Below the pieces are notes generated by a model. The model saw only the letters and a list, made by a program, of their open reading frames with translations, was not told the origin of the DNA and did not search any database. A DNA stretch of 38,698 nt from Parcubacteria group bacterium (GTDB taxonomy: Bacteria > Patescibacteriota > Patescibacteriia > UBA9934 > GWF2-40-263). Below are positions 33,674-38,698 of this stretch, piece by piece (position 1 is the first letter of the stretch; each line of letters opens with the position of its first letter). The stretch is taken from assembly GCA_013204395.1 (NCBI GenBank), contig JABMNZ010000022.1, positions 1 through 38,698 of the forward strand, given 5' to 3'. Both the position numbers and the translations under genes were made by a program.

Positions 33674-33760
33674 ACGTCCGTTGAAGAGGTTCATCGAACG
33701 GTAGGTTTTGTTTTTTTCAAAATCAAGCGTCCGGTGAATCTCTCACCGGACGTTTTATTT
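33674..33760 (+). promoter_or_regulatory. Attenuator-like leader with competing hairpins
   Basis: Hairpin 1: CCGT-TGAA (33678-33685) with TTCA and ACGG (to 33701), followed by a T-rich run. Hairpin 2: a perfect 10-bp stem (33728-33737 with 33743-33752) followed by TTTTATTTT, a classic terminator, only 10 nt before the GGAGG of the first gene. ACGTCCG at 33674-33680, part of hairpin 1, is complementary to CGGACGT at 33748-33753 and its neighbour, the terminator 3' arm, so an antiterminator fold is possible. Confidence 0.6.
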
Positions 33761-33770
33761 TGGAGGCAAA

Positions 33771-34250
33771 ATGGAAATACTACACTCAAGTCAGATTCCA
33801 TCAGTGGTTCCAGACTGGGCCACGCAGCTCGCGGAACTTACCCGAGTTTCCTGGACCTCAGCAGATGGCCACTGTCACTTCCCCTACTTGCCACTCACAG
33901 AAAAACAGGAGTGGATTGATACAGTGGCTCACGACTGGTCCACGGGGGTGATGCATTCGTGGGTCGTCCTTCATGAAGGACTGATCTGCTCGCACGCAGC
34001 GCTGCTCAACAAAGGCACTCACTGGGAACTCGGGCGGCTCGTAGCCCACAAGGCCCCTAGGGGTGCAACTCACGAACTGTGCAAGGTTCGTCTCAAACAT
34101 TGCCAGGCGGGCGGCGTCCACGCACGCATGGAGTGCACGCAAGCCCACACGCGAGCACAGAATCATGCCTCACAGCTACCACTACGGCCGCGAAGACTCG
34201 CGTTTCGCAGGCTCGACTCACGACCGCTCCGATGCGTTGAAAGGCGTTGA
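33771..34250 (+). CDS. GNAT-like acetyltransferase, C-terminus doubtful
   Basis: The open frame codes for 159 residues. Residues 1-130 look genuine: a strand pair (SWVVLHEGLICSHAALL), ELGRLVAHKAPRGATHELC resembling the acetyl-CoA loop of GNAT enzymes, and RMECTQAHTRAQ. From about residue 132 (34165 onward) codons become unlike the rest (CTA, CGA, AGA runs) and the protein turns into an Arg-rich tail, just where a second ORF with good codon usage begins in another frame. The gene may be frameshifted or truncated. GGAGG precedes the ATG by 4 nt. No acetyl acceptor can be named. Confidence 0.5.
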   Translation: MEILHSSQIPSVVPDWATQLAELTRVSWTSADGHCHFPYLPLTEKQEWIDTVAHDWSTGVMHSWVVLHEGLICSHAALLNKGTHWELGRLVAHKAPRGATHELCKVRLKHCQAGGVHARMECTQAHTRAQNHASQLPLRPRRLAFRRLDSRPLRCVERR

Positions 34251-34311
34251 GCGGATCATAGGAAGACTCACTGCAACAGAAGGAAACGGTGATGGAAAAA
34301 AAGAGAACTGA
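34165..34311 (+). CDS. Small ORF overlapping the GNAT-like gene
   Basis: The 48-residue product (MPHSYHYGREDSRF start, charged, ending NGDGKKEN) has the C/G-ending codon preference of its neighbours, while the overlapping GNAT frame has not. It could be a separate small protein or the frameshifted remainder of the GNAT-like gene. The SD is weak. It overlaps the start of the next gene by 20 nt. Confidence 0.4.
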   Translation: MPHSYHYGREDSRFAGSTHDRSDALKGVERIIGRLTATEGNGDGKKEN

Positions 34312-34603
34312 TTCCGTACGGACGACGGTGCTCTGGCTAGAGTTCCTGATCGTAATCGTCTGCATGTTCTTCGCAACCACCTGCTCCATGAGCGCGTTCT
34401 TCTACCCGACTCAGGGCTTGTGTGGTGGTGCTGGTGAGTTCATGTGTGGTCATGGTGGCAGTCTGAAGATGGTCATCGGCAGCCTCGACTATTACCTAGT
34501 CGGCAGTTTCTCCCAGTCGTGGTTGATGTGCGTGGTCTCCATCCTAGGGTGGCTGACCCACGTCAGAATCACGACGAAGGACAGCGAACTGGAAACTACA
34601 TAG
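34292..34603 (+). CDS. Small two-helix membrane protein
   Basis: The 103-residue protein has two hydrophobic helices (about 13-36 and 71-91) joined by a Gly/Cys-rich loop (GLCGGAGEFMCGHGG). The family is unknown. Start ATG 34292 is chosen over GTG 34289 because AAGGA lies 7 nt upstream of the ATG. It is the last gene behind the 33600 promoter and ends before a long terminator. Confidence 0.6.
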   Translation: MEKKRTDSVRTTVLWLEFLIVIVCMFFATTCSMSAFFYPTQGLCGGAGEFMCGHGGSLKMVIGSLDYYLVGSFSQSWLMCVVSILGWLTHVRITTKDSELETT

Positions 34604-34628
34604 ACGCACGCCTAGCTTGCGACCACGT

Positions 34629-34704
34629 GCCACCTGGCACGAGAGTTGACTGCTCCACCCGCCAAGGGTGTGCAGCAGCTGACTCTCGTGCGGGTGGCTT
34701 TTTT
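34629..34704 (+). terminator. Long terminator of the GNAT/membrane-protein cluster
   Basis: GCCACC (34629-34634) pairs with GGTGGC (34693-34698) and GCACGAGAGT (34637-34646) with ACTCTCGTGC (34682-34691); an inner CTGC/GCAG and CCC/GGG hairpin fills the apex. Six Ts follow. The 16-bp stem is far longer than usual. Confidence 0.85.
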
Positions 34705-34712
34705 GTTTCAAA

Positions 34713-34743
34713 CAAAAACACCCAGCTTTAACTGGGTGTTTTT
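34713..34743 (-). terminator. tRNA-Glu terminator
   Basis: AACACCCAG (34717-34725) pairs with CTGGGTGTT (34732-34740); on the minus strand it follows the tRNA and ends in TTTTTGTTT. It can also act on the plus strand. Confidence 0.85.
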
Positions 34744-34744
34744 G

Positions 34745-34819
34745 TGGTGACCCCACGGGGAATCGAACCCCGATTTCCAGGATGAGAACCTGGCGTCCTA
34801 ACCGTTAGACGATGGGGCC
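34745..34819 (-). tRNA. tRNA-Glu (anticodon CUC)
   Basis: The minus strand folds into a full cloverleaf of 75 nt with encoded CCA. The acceptor GGCCCCA pairs with TGGGGTC, the anticodon stem is CCAGG/CCTGG with loop TTCTCAT (CTC at 34-36), and the T arm is CGGGG-TTCGATT-CCCCG. CTC reads GAG; a TTC isoacceptor would be needed elsewhere for GAA. Confidence 0.95.
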
Positions 34820-34838
34820 GTCTTTTGACGACGGCACG

Positions 34839-34867
34839 ATCCTATCATGACCTTTTGTTGAAATCAA
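34839..34867 (-). promoter_or_regulatory. tRNA-Glu promoter
   Basis: TTGATT (34862-34867) and TAGGAT (34839-34844), 17-nt spacer on the minus strand. The short leader could pair (GCCGTC with GACGGC) with the first bases of the tRNA. Confidence 0.7.
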
Positions 34868-34911
34868 GTCTTCCTATGGCAGAGATAGTTGTATATGAAC
34901 TGCTGTGCAAA

Positions 34912-34966
34912 GAAAAAACCGTTCACACTAGAGGTCGCCGTGGGAGGCGTCACTCTTGGTGAACGG
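34912..34966 (-). terminator. Terminator with a branched loop for the 34984 gene
   Basis: On the minus strand CCGTTCAC (34966-34959) pairs with GTGAACGG (34926-34919), followed by TTTTTTC. The loop carries nested AGAG/CTCT and CGCC/GGCG pairings. Confidence 0.8.
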
Positions 34967-34983
34967 ACGTCTGTTGACCTCGT

Positions 34984-35478
34984 TCAGGCCGCGAGCTGCA
35001 GGCAGCGTGCTGCTGCGGGCTCGTAGATCGGGTTCTCGCTGATCTTCGTGATCTCGATGGCCTCGGTGTGCGTGAGGAAGCCGAAGTGGACGGCGAGCAT
35101 GAGCATGAGTGCCTCGTCGGCGTGCTCGGGCAATCCTGAGAAGGAGAAGATGAAACGGCCGGCGCGGATGGCACCCCCGTAGCGGAACTCTGACTCATTG
35201 CGCGTCTGCCAGCTCGAGACTGCGCCGACGACACCGCGGAGGATCTCTGCGTACAGACGAGCGGGCTTTTCGCGACTGAAACCGTAATACTGGCCGGCCT
35301 TGTCTTGATCGGGAACCGTGCCGACCATCCTGGTCTCATTCCGTGTCTTACTGGATTCGAGATCCAGGATCTCCAGGACGGTCAGGTACCCACCACCACG
35401 TGAATGTTCAACGAAGCTGTGCGTACGCATGGCTCCGAGCAATTCTGCTGTCACTTCTTCAAACGGATGTCCGAACAC
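34984..35478 (-). CDS. Unknown protein
   Basis: This 164-residue protein is not recognised. It has a mixed helix/strand pattern (YLTVLEILDLE, RLYAEILRGVVGAVSSW, AGRFIFSFSGLPEHADEALMLMLAVHFGFL) and no membrane segment. The longest frame would begin at TTG 35535, but the promoter boxes (TTGACT and TAATCT) lie inside that extension. The real start is therefore most likely GTG 35476-35478, with GGAG 5 nt upstream. It is monocistronic with its own promoter and terminator. Confidence 0.6.
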   Translation of the reverse strand: MFGHPFEEVTAELLGAMRTHSFVEHSRGGGYLTVLEILDLESSKTRNETRMVGTVPDQDKAGQYYGFSREKPARLYAEILRGVVGAVSSWQTRNESEFRYGGAIRAGRFIFSFSGLPEHADEALMLMLAVHFGFLTHTEAIEITKISENPIYEPAAARCLQLAA

Positions 35479-35513
35479 AGGTGCTCCAATATGTGGGGAA
35501 GTTGCCAACCGAG

Positions 35514-35542
35514 AGATTAAAGTAATCTTCGCCAAGAGTCAA
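35514..35542 (-). promoter_or_regulatory. Promoter of the 34984 gene
   Basis: TTGACT (35537-35542) and TAATCT (35514-35519) with a 17-nt spacer on the minus strand. Confidence 0.8.
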
Positions 35543-35563
35543 TGCTTACTAAGTATGGGTTAA

Positions 35564-35595
35564 ATAAAAAACACCCACCTAATGGTGGGTGTTTC
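35564..35595 (-). terminator. Terminator of the xth operon
   Basis: ACACCCACC (35571-35579) and GGTGGGTGT (35584-35592) form a perfect 9-bp stem; on the minus strand TTTTTATTT follows. Confidence 0.9.
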
Positions 35596-35600
35596 AACGG

Positions 35601-36407
35601 CTACGAAATCTCGATATGATCCCCTATATTTAGATCATGCTTTTTTCTTGCACTTCCTGTGCGAGCTCCCTGGACAACAATCTCAATGAAACGATGATCG
35701 TGGTACCCAGAGCTTCCGACAATAAGTGCCGTCTGGTTGTCAGCCACATCTTTTAACTGACGTGTACAGACAACTTCAAATTGTTTATCAACGTTTACCT
35801 GAACGGTACGTTTTTCACCTGCAACAAAATTAATATCTTCCTCTGTAAAAGTGGTCTTGGCATTACCAAATGAATCGATCCACCAGATAGACGATGGGAC
35901 GTCTGGAACTTCTTCAATCGACATTGGCTCTGAAGGTGCATCCTCATGATCAAACGCGATTCGTGCAAGTCGCGGCAGATAATTCAGGCTGCGAAACTGC
36001 GTTGTGGCTGCTTGTAAAACCGCTGAGTCCTCATAGCCACCGAACTTTAATATTGTTGGGATGTCCGTCACATGAATGGTCTTGGCAAGTCCTAGCTTTT
36101 TCAAAAAACCAAAGGACACCCCATCAACCGTTCCAACCACTAGCTTCTTGCCCACACGACAAAAGCCAAACGGAGAACCGTTCTCCCACTTCTTGGCTCG
36201 ACCACATCGTGGGGCCACATTCACAGCAATAACCCCCGGAGAGTCATCTGACACATCCAATATATCAAGTAAGTTCCCTGCTGCCTCAAGGTCTGTCTGT
36301 GCACCGATAAAACTTATGTGCGTTCCTGGAAAAAGGTGTGCGTAGCGTGTCTCTTGTCTTGTGCGAGCATTATCATCTCGACAATCCGTAATAACCGTTA
36401 CAAACAT
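35601..36407 (-). CDS. SAM hydrolase/halogenase-family protein (DUF62-like)
   Basis: The 268-residue protein resembles the SAM hydrolase (adenosine-forming)/fluorinase-chlorinase family: an N-terminal VTVITDCRDDNARTR nucleotide-site segment, GVIAVNVAPRCGRAKKWENGSPFGF, VVGTVDGVSFGFLKKLG, and a C-terminal barrel with WWIDSFGNAKTTF. Members usually convert SAM to adenosine and methionine. The family's usual VDPGVG strand is divergent (VNVAPRCG), so the activity is uncertain. ATG 36405-36407 is used because the longer frame would start at TTG. It is co-transcribed with xth, 14 nt downstream. Confidence 0.75.
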   Translation of the reverse strand: MFVTVITDCRDDNARTRQETRYAHLFPGTHISFIGAQTDLEAAGNLLDILDVSDDSPGVIAVNVAPRCGRAKKWENGSPFGFCRVGKKLVVGTVDGVSFGFLKKLGLAKTIHVTDIPTILKFGGYEDSAVLQAATTQFRSLNYLPRLARIAFDHEDAPSEPMSIEEVPDVPSSIWWIDSFGNAKTTFTEEDINFVAGEKRTVQVNVDKQFEVVCTRQLKDVADNQTALIVGSSGYHDHRFIEIVVQGARTGSARKKHDLNIGDHIEIS

Positions 36408-36421
36408 AGCGAGTGTGTCTA

Positions 36422-37225
36422 TCAAATAGTTAAAGTAATTCCTACAGGTGCATGGTCTGAGCCCATGACCTCTGGCCTAATAAACGCCTCTTTTACGTTT
36501 TTGGCAATAGCTTGGCTCACAAAAAAGTAATCTATACGCCAGCCGACATTTCTTTCTCTGGACTGAGCGTAATGGCTCCACCAGCTGTAAGCATCTATTT
36601 GATCTGGGTGTAAGTGGCGAAATGTATCGATAAACCCTGCATCGACTATCTTGTCTGCACCTTCCCTCTCCTCGGGAGTAAAGCCTGCATTTTTTAAATT
36701 GTCTTTTGGTCGAGCAAGGTCAATCTCTTTGTGGGCAACGTTTAAATCACCACACATGACCACGGGCTTTTTCTTTTCCAGTTTCTTCACATGAGTCAAG
36801 AAAGCGGGGTCCCATTTCTTATGTCGATATTCAAGTCGCTCAAGAGAATTCTTTGAGTTTGGTGTGTAAACCGTAACAAGAAAATACTTCTCGAACTCCA
36901 TGGTAATAACTCTCCCCTCTTTTAGAGTGTCGCCAAACTTATCAACTAAAGCGCCCTCCTTAACTCCGGGTAGGTCATAGATGATGGAAATAGGTTTCGT
37001 CTTTGTGAAGATAGCCGTCCCAGAATACCCCTTACGCTCAGCTGAATTCCAAATCTCCTCATACTCAGGCAAATCAATCTCTGCCTGACCCTGCTGTGCC
37101 TTTGTCTCCTGCAAGCACAAAATGTCAGGATCCTCATTCTTTACAAATGGAACAAAGACATCCTTACGGATAACCGCCCGAATCCCATTTACGTTCCATG
37201 AAATTAACTTGATGTTCTTGGCCAT
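36422..37225 (-). CDS. xth: Exodeoxyribonuclease III / AP endonuclease
   Basis: This ExoIII/ExoA-type base-excision repair enzyme of 267 residues shows SWNVNGIRA (catalytic Asn), LQETKA (metal Glu), VYTPNS, CGDLNVAH (Asp/Asn pair), GWRIDYFFVS and GSDHAPV (Asp-His). It cuts 5' to abasic sites. It leads a two-gene unit with the SAM-hydrolase-like gene. Its promoter runs through the terminator of the gene upstream. Confidence 0.96.
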   Translation of the reverse strand: MAKNIKLISWNVNGIRAVIRKDVFVPFVKNEDPDILCLQETKAQQGQAEIDLPEYEEIWNSAERKGYSGTAIFTKTKPISIIYDLPGVKEGALVDKFGDTLKEGRVITMEFEKYFLVTVYTPNSKNSLERLEYRHKKWDPAFLTHVKKLEKKKPVVMCGDLNVAHKEIDLARPKDNLKNAGFTPEEREGADKIVDAGFIDTFRHLHPDQIDAYSWWSHYAQSRERNVGWRIDYFFVSQAIAKNVKEAFIRPEVMGSDHAPVGITLTI

Positions 37226-37230
37226 ATGAC

Positions 37231-37261
37231 TGAAACAAAAAACTCGACATTATCGAGTTTT
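37231..37261 (-). terminator. Terminator of the coiled-coil gene
   Basis: AAAACTCGA (37239-37247) pairs with TCGAGTTTT (37253-37261), loop CATTA; on the minus strand TTTTTTGTTT follows. Confidence 0.85.
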
Positions 37262-37277
37262 ACTTACTAAACTGCAA
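37249..37277 (-). promoter_or_regulatory. Likely xth promoter within the preceding terminator
   Basis: TTGCAG (37272-37277) and GATAAT (37249-37254), 17-nt spacer, minus strand. The -35 is in the last codons of the coiled-coil gene and the -10 is in the terminator loop. Confidence 0.55.
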
Positions 37278-37530
37278 TTTCAAGTTTCTTTTCGACCACC
37301 ACGAGCCGTTCCTCTAATCGACTGTATTTACTGCGAAGCATAACCAGCTCTTGATCCAAAGTCTCATGAAGCTTCGCGAAACGATCAACAGATTCCATAA
37401 TATCTGACTTGAATCCAACCAAATCATTTTTTGTTGCATAATCAGTTAACGTTTCATGAAACTCTCCTTTTGTAACCATGTGCTCCTGCAGGAACCCCAT
37501 GATCTCATTTGTGGATACATCATTTCCCAT
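37267..37530 (-). CDS. Small coiled-coil protein
   Basis: The protein has 87 residues: a short N-terminal helix (MGFLQEHMVTKGEFHETL), then a long amphipathic heptad helix (residues 40-85) ending KYSRLEERLVVVEKKLEIAV. Such proteins are frequent in Patescibacteria and uncharacterised. The second ATG (37528-37530) is used, since the -10 box ends only 2 nt before the first ATG. The mRNA would then start almost at this ATG. Confidence 0.7.
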   Translation of the reverse strand: MGNDVSTNEIMGFLQEHMVTKGEFHETLTDYATKNDLVGFKSDIMESVDRFAKLHETLDQELVMLRSKYSRLEERLVVVEKKLEIAV

Positions 37531-37538
37531 ACACATCT

Positions 37539-37566
37539 ATTCTACCACCAACATACATATGTGCAA
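37539..37566 (-). promoter_or_regulatory. Promoter of the coiled-coil gene, near-leaderless
   Basis: TTGCAC (37561-37566), 16-nt spacer, TAGAAT (37539-37544). Eight nucleotides separate the -10 from the chosen ATG. Confidence 0.7.
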
Positions 37567-37570
37567 CTCA

Positions 37571-37603
37571 AATAAAAATCCCTCGCTTGCGTAGCGAAGG
37601 AAT
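37571..37603 (-). terminator. Terminator of the kinase gene
   Basis: On the minus strand ATTCCTTCGC pairs with GCGAGGGAT (one G-T pair), followed by TTTTATTTG, 5 nt before the -35 of the coiled-coil gene. Confidence 0.8.
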
Positions 37604-37614
37604 CGTGTGTGATC

Positions 37615-38598
37615 TCAAAGTGCCTGAGCAGCTCCCACCTGGTCACGGCGGGGTGGTTCGGCCGATGAGGGATCATGGCGCTTGATGATGGCTTTGTTTA
37701 GAACGGATTCTGGAAGCGTTTGGAGGAGAAGCTGACAGCGTACGGCAAACTCGTCTCCGTCACGTGGTGCTCGATCGTGATTCAGGCGAACCACGTCTTG
37801 GAACAAGTCCAGCACGTCGAGATTCACAAGACGATCTTCCACCAACCTCCAGTGAGGGTATTCCCCAGCCGCACAGAGATGGAGTACATGATTGTAACCA
37901 TGGCCAACCCCGTCGATATGGGCTACGCCGAAGTGCCCCGTGATCCACGAGAGCATGGTAAGCCCAAGGCAGTAGACATCTGACGCCGCCTTCATAGGCT
38001 TCCGTGTGGCATGTTCAGGAGAACAGCACGCGGGTGTTGCTGTAATTTCGCCTGAGTCCTTGTTCGGCTCCTCGCTGGCGTACTGTCCAATGCGGACCGA
38101 CATTTCAAAGTCGATGAGCACGGGGACCAACCCTCGAAGAAGCACATTGTGTGGCGTGACATCTGCATGAACACGTCCACTCCGGTGAAGCACCCCGAGG
38201 GCCCCACCCAAGACAACTCCCCCTTCCAAAAACAGTCGAAAAGACCGAGTAAGGGGATGTTGCGCCATCCCTCTTGAAATATGGTGCGATACCAAGGCCT
38301 CACAGACAAAGCCCACCTCACCCCGTTCACCGACCACCCTCTCATGCACTCGGAGCAATCCAGGGTGTGTCTGTCGACGAAGAAATCTTGACACCATTCG
38401 GCTTCGAAGGTTCTTGACCCGAATGATCCTTGGATCTTCCGTGCGCCTTGGTCTTTCTGGATCTGCCACTCGTACAAGCTTGGCAAATCTTCCGTCGTCC
38501 AACTTGAGAATCATGTTTCGTGGCTGGATAACCACCACTTCTGCACCCATCCTCTTGTCGTTACCCGTAACCCACGTACGCTCTCCGGCGCTCAGCAT
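37615..38598 (-). CDS. Eukaryotic-type Ser/Thr kinase-like protein
   Basis: The 327-residue protein shows a protein-kinase fold: ATP lysine region GRFAKLVRV (Lys40), catalytic loop HADVTPHN (144-151, HAD for HRD, with Asp146 and Asn151), metal motif DFE (163-165, for DFG), SPE (193-195, for APE) and DVYCLGLTML (207-216). The glycine-rich loop is not obvious. The catalytic Asp, Asn and Lys remain, so it may be active, on a protein or a small molecule. There is no membrane or sensor domain. GGAGGAGGG precedes the ATG. It is an orphan-class monocistronic gene. Confidence 0.8.
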   Translation of the reverse strand: MLSAGERTWVTGNDKRMGAEVVVIQPRNMILKLDDGRFAKLVRVADPERPRRTEDPRIIRVKNLRSRMVSRFLRRQTHPGLLRVHERVVGERGEVGFVCEALVSHHISRGMAQHPLTRSFRLFLEGGVVLGGALGVLHRSGRVHADVTPHNVLLRGLVPVLIDFEMSVRIGQYASEEPNKDSGEITATPACCSPEHATRKPMKAASDVYCLGLTMLSWITGHFGVAHIDGVGHGYNHVLHLCAAGEYPHWRLVEDRLVNLDVLDLFQDVVRLNHDRAPRDGDEFAVRCQLLLQTLPESVLNKAIIKRHDPSSAEPPRRDQVGAAQAL

Positions 38599-38635
38599 TC
38601 GCCCTCCTCCATCCTATTCGTTCAACGGCTGGACG

Positions 38636-38664
38636 AGTATAAACCAAACCCCCCTCAGACTCAA
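38636..38664 (-). promoter_or_regulatory. Kinase gene promoter
   Basis: TTGAGT (38659-38664) and TATACT (38636-38641) with a 17-nt spacer on the minus strand. Confidence 0.8.
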
Positions 38665-38670
38665 GGGATA

Positions 38671-38698
38671 CAACAAAAAAACAGCCCCCCCTCAACGG
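38671..38698 (-). terminator. Partial terminator at the window edge
   Basis: The minus strand reads a G run, then GCTG and TTTTTTTG, as in the 3' arm and T tail of a terminator whose 5' arm lies beyond the window. Confidence 0.4.

Noticed and set aside
34984-35535. Long version of the 34984 gene starting at TTG 35535
   Set aside because: The first 19 codons contain a TTGACT-N17-TAATCT promoter region, and GTG 35478 has a proper SD.

Overview
The window looks like a chromosomal segment of a Candidate Phyla Radiation (Patescibacteria, Parcubacteria-like) bacterium. The signs are small, tightly packed operons of reduced-genome housekeeping genes, a shortened HrcA, a membrane-anchored ClpC-like ATPase, a WecA/MraY-type transferase next to a DUF192 gene, a PaaX/Cas2-fold protein, a small coiled-coil protein typical of these genomes, and many monocistronic genes without recognisable relatives. 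TGA is a normal stop (recoded lineages are excluded), and the encoded tRNA-Glu(CUC) carries its CCA end. The exact taxon cannot be fixed from sequence alone.

Layout. 1-2.9 kb: murC-murB-hpf on the minus strand. 2.9-9.7 kb: glyA and folD, separated by GC-richer single genes (propeller-like protein, zinc-ribbon protein, IMPase-family phosphatase, an unknown, a HAD hydrolase). 9.7-11.3 kb: a small membrane protein and an amino-acid permease, divergent from dnaB-ybaB-recR (11.3-13.8 kb). 13.8-14.4 kb: a PaaX/Cas2-like gene bracketed by two 36-bp palindromic direct repeats. 14.6-17.4 kb: an unknown gene, an ABC exporter and rplU. 17.5-29.5 kb: one minus-strand run of 13 genes (hrcA-grpE-dnaK-two unknowns-ybaK-nudix-dnaJ-tgt-membrane protein-clpC-like-wecA-like-DUF192) behind a consensus promoter that overlaps a perfect CIRCE operator. 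29.5-38.7 kb: a PP2C phosphatase, a CPA2/Kef antiporter, a set of small unknown genes behind an attenuator-like leader, tRNA-Glu, a SAM-hydrolase-like protein with ExoIII, a coiled-coil protein and a eukaryotic-type kinase.

Two gene classes alternate. Core genes are AT-richer, mostly lack a Shine-Dalgarno (SD) sequence, and in several cases have the -10 box only 8-10 nt before the start codon, which predicts leaderless or nearly leaderless mRNA. The interspersed orphan genes use G/C-ending codons, have strong SD sequences, mostly TTGACA-N17-TAnnnT promoters, and their own terminators, which are often unusually long and branched. The promoters of one gene repeatedly overlap the terminator of the gene before it, in two cases with TTGACA sitting in the terminator loop.

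The most unusual items are the repeat-bracketed PaaX/Cas2-like unit, the terminator/promoter overlaps, the ClpC-like ATPase that has lost both pore-loop aromatics, a GC-rich palindrome shared by the disordered tails of dnaK and grpE, and an attenuator-like leader at 33.6-33.8 kb.
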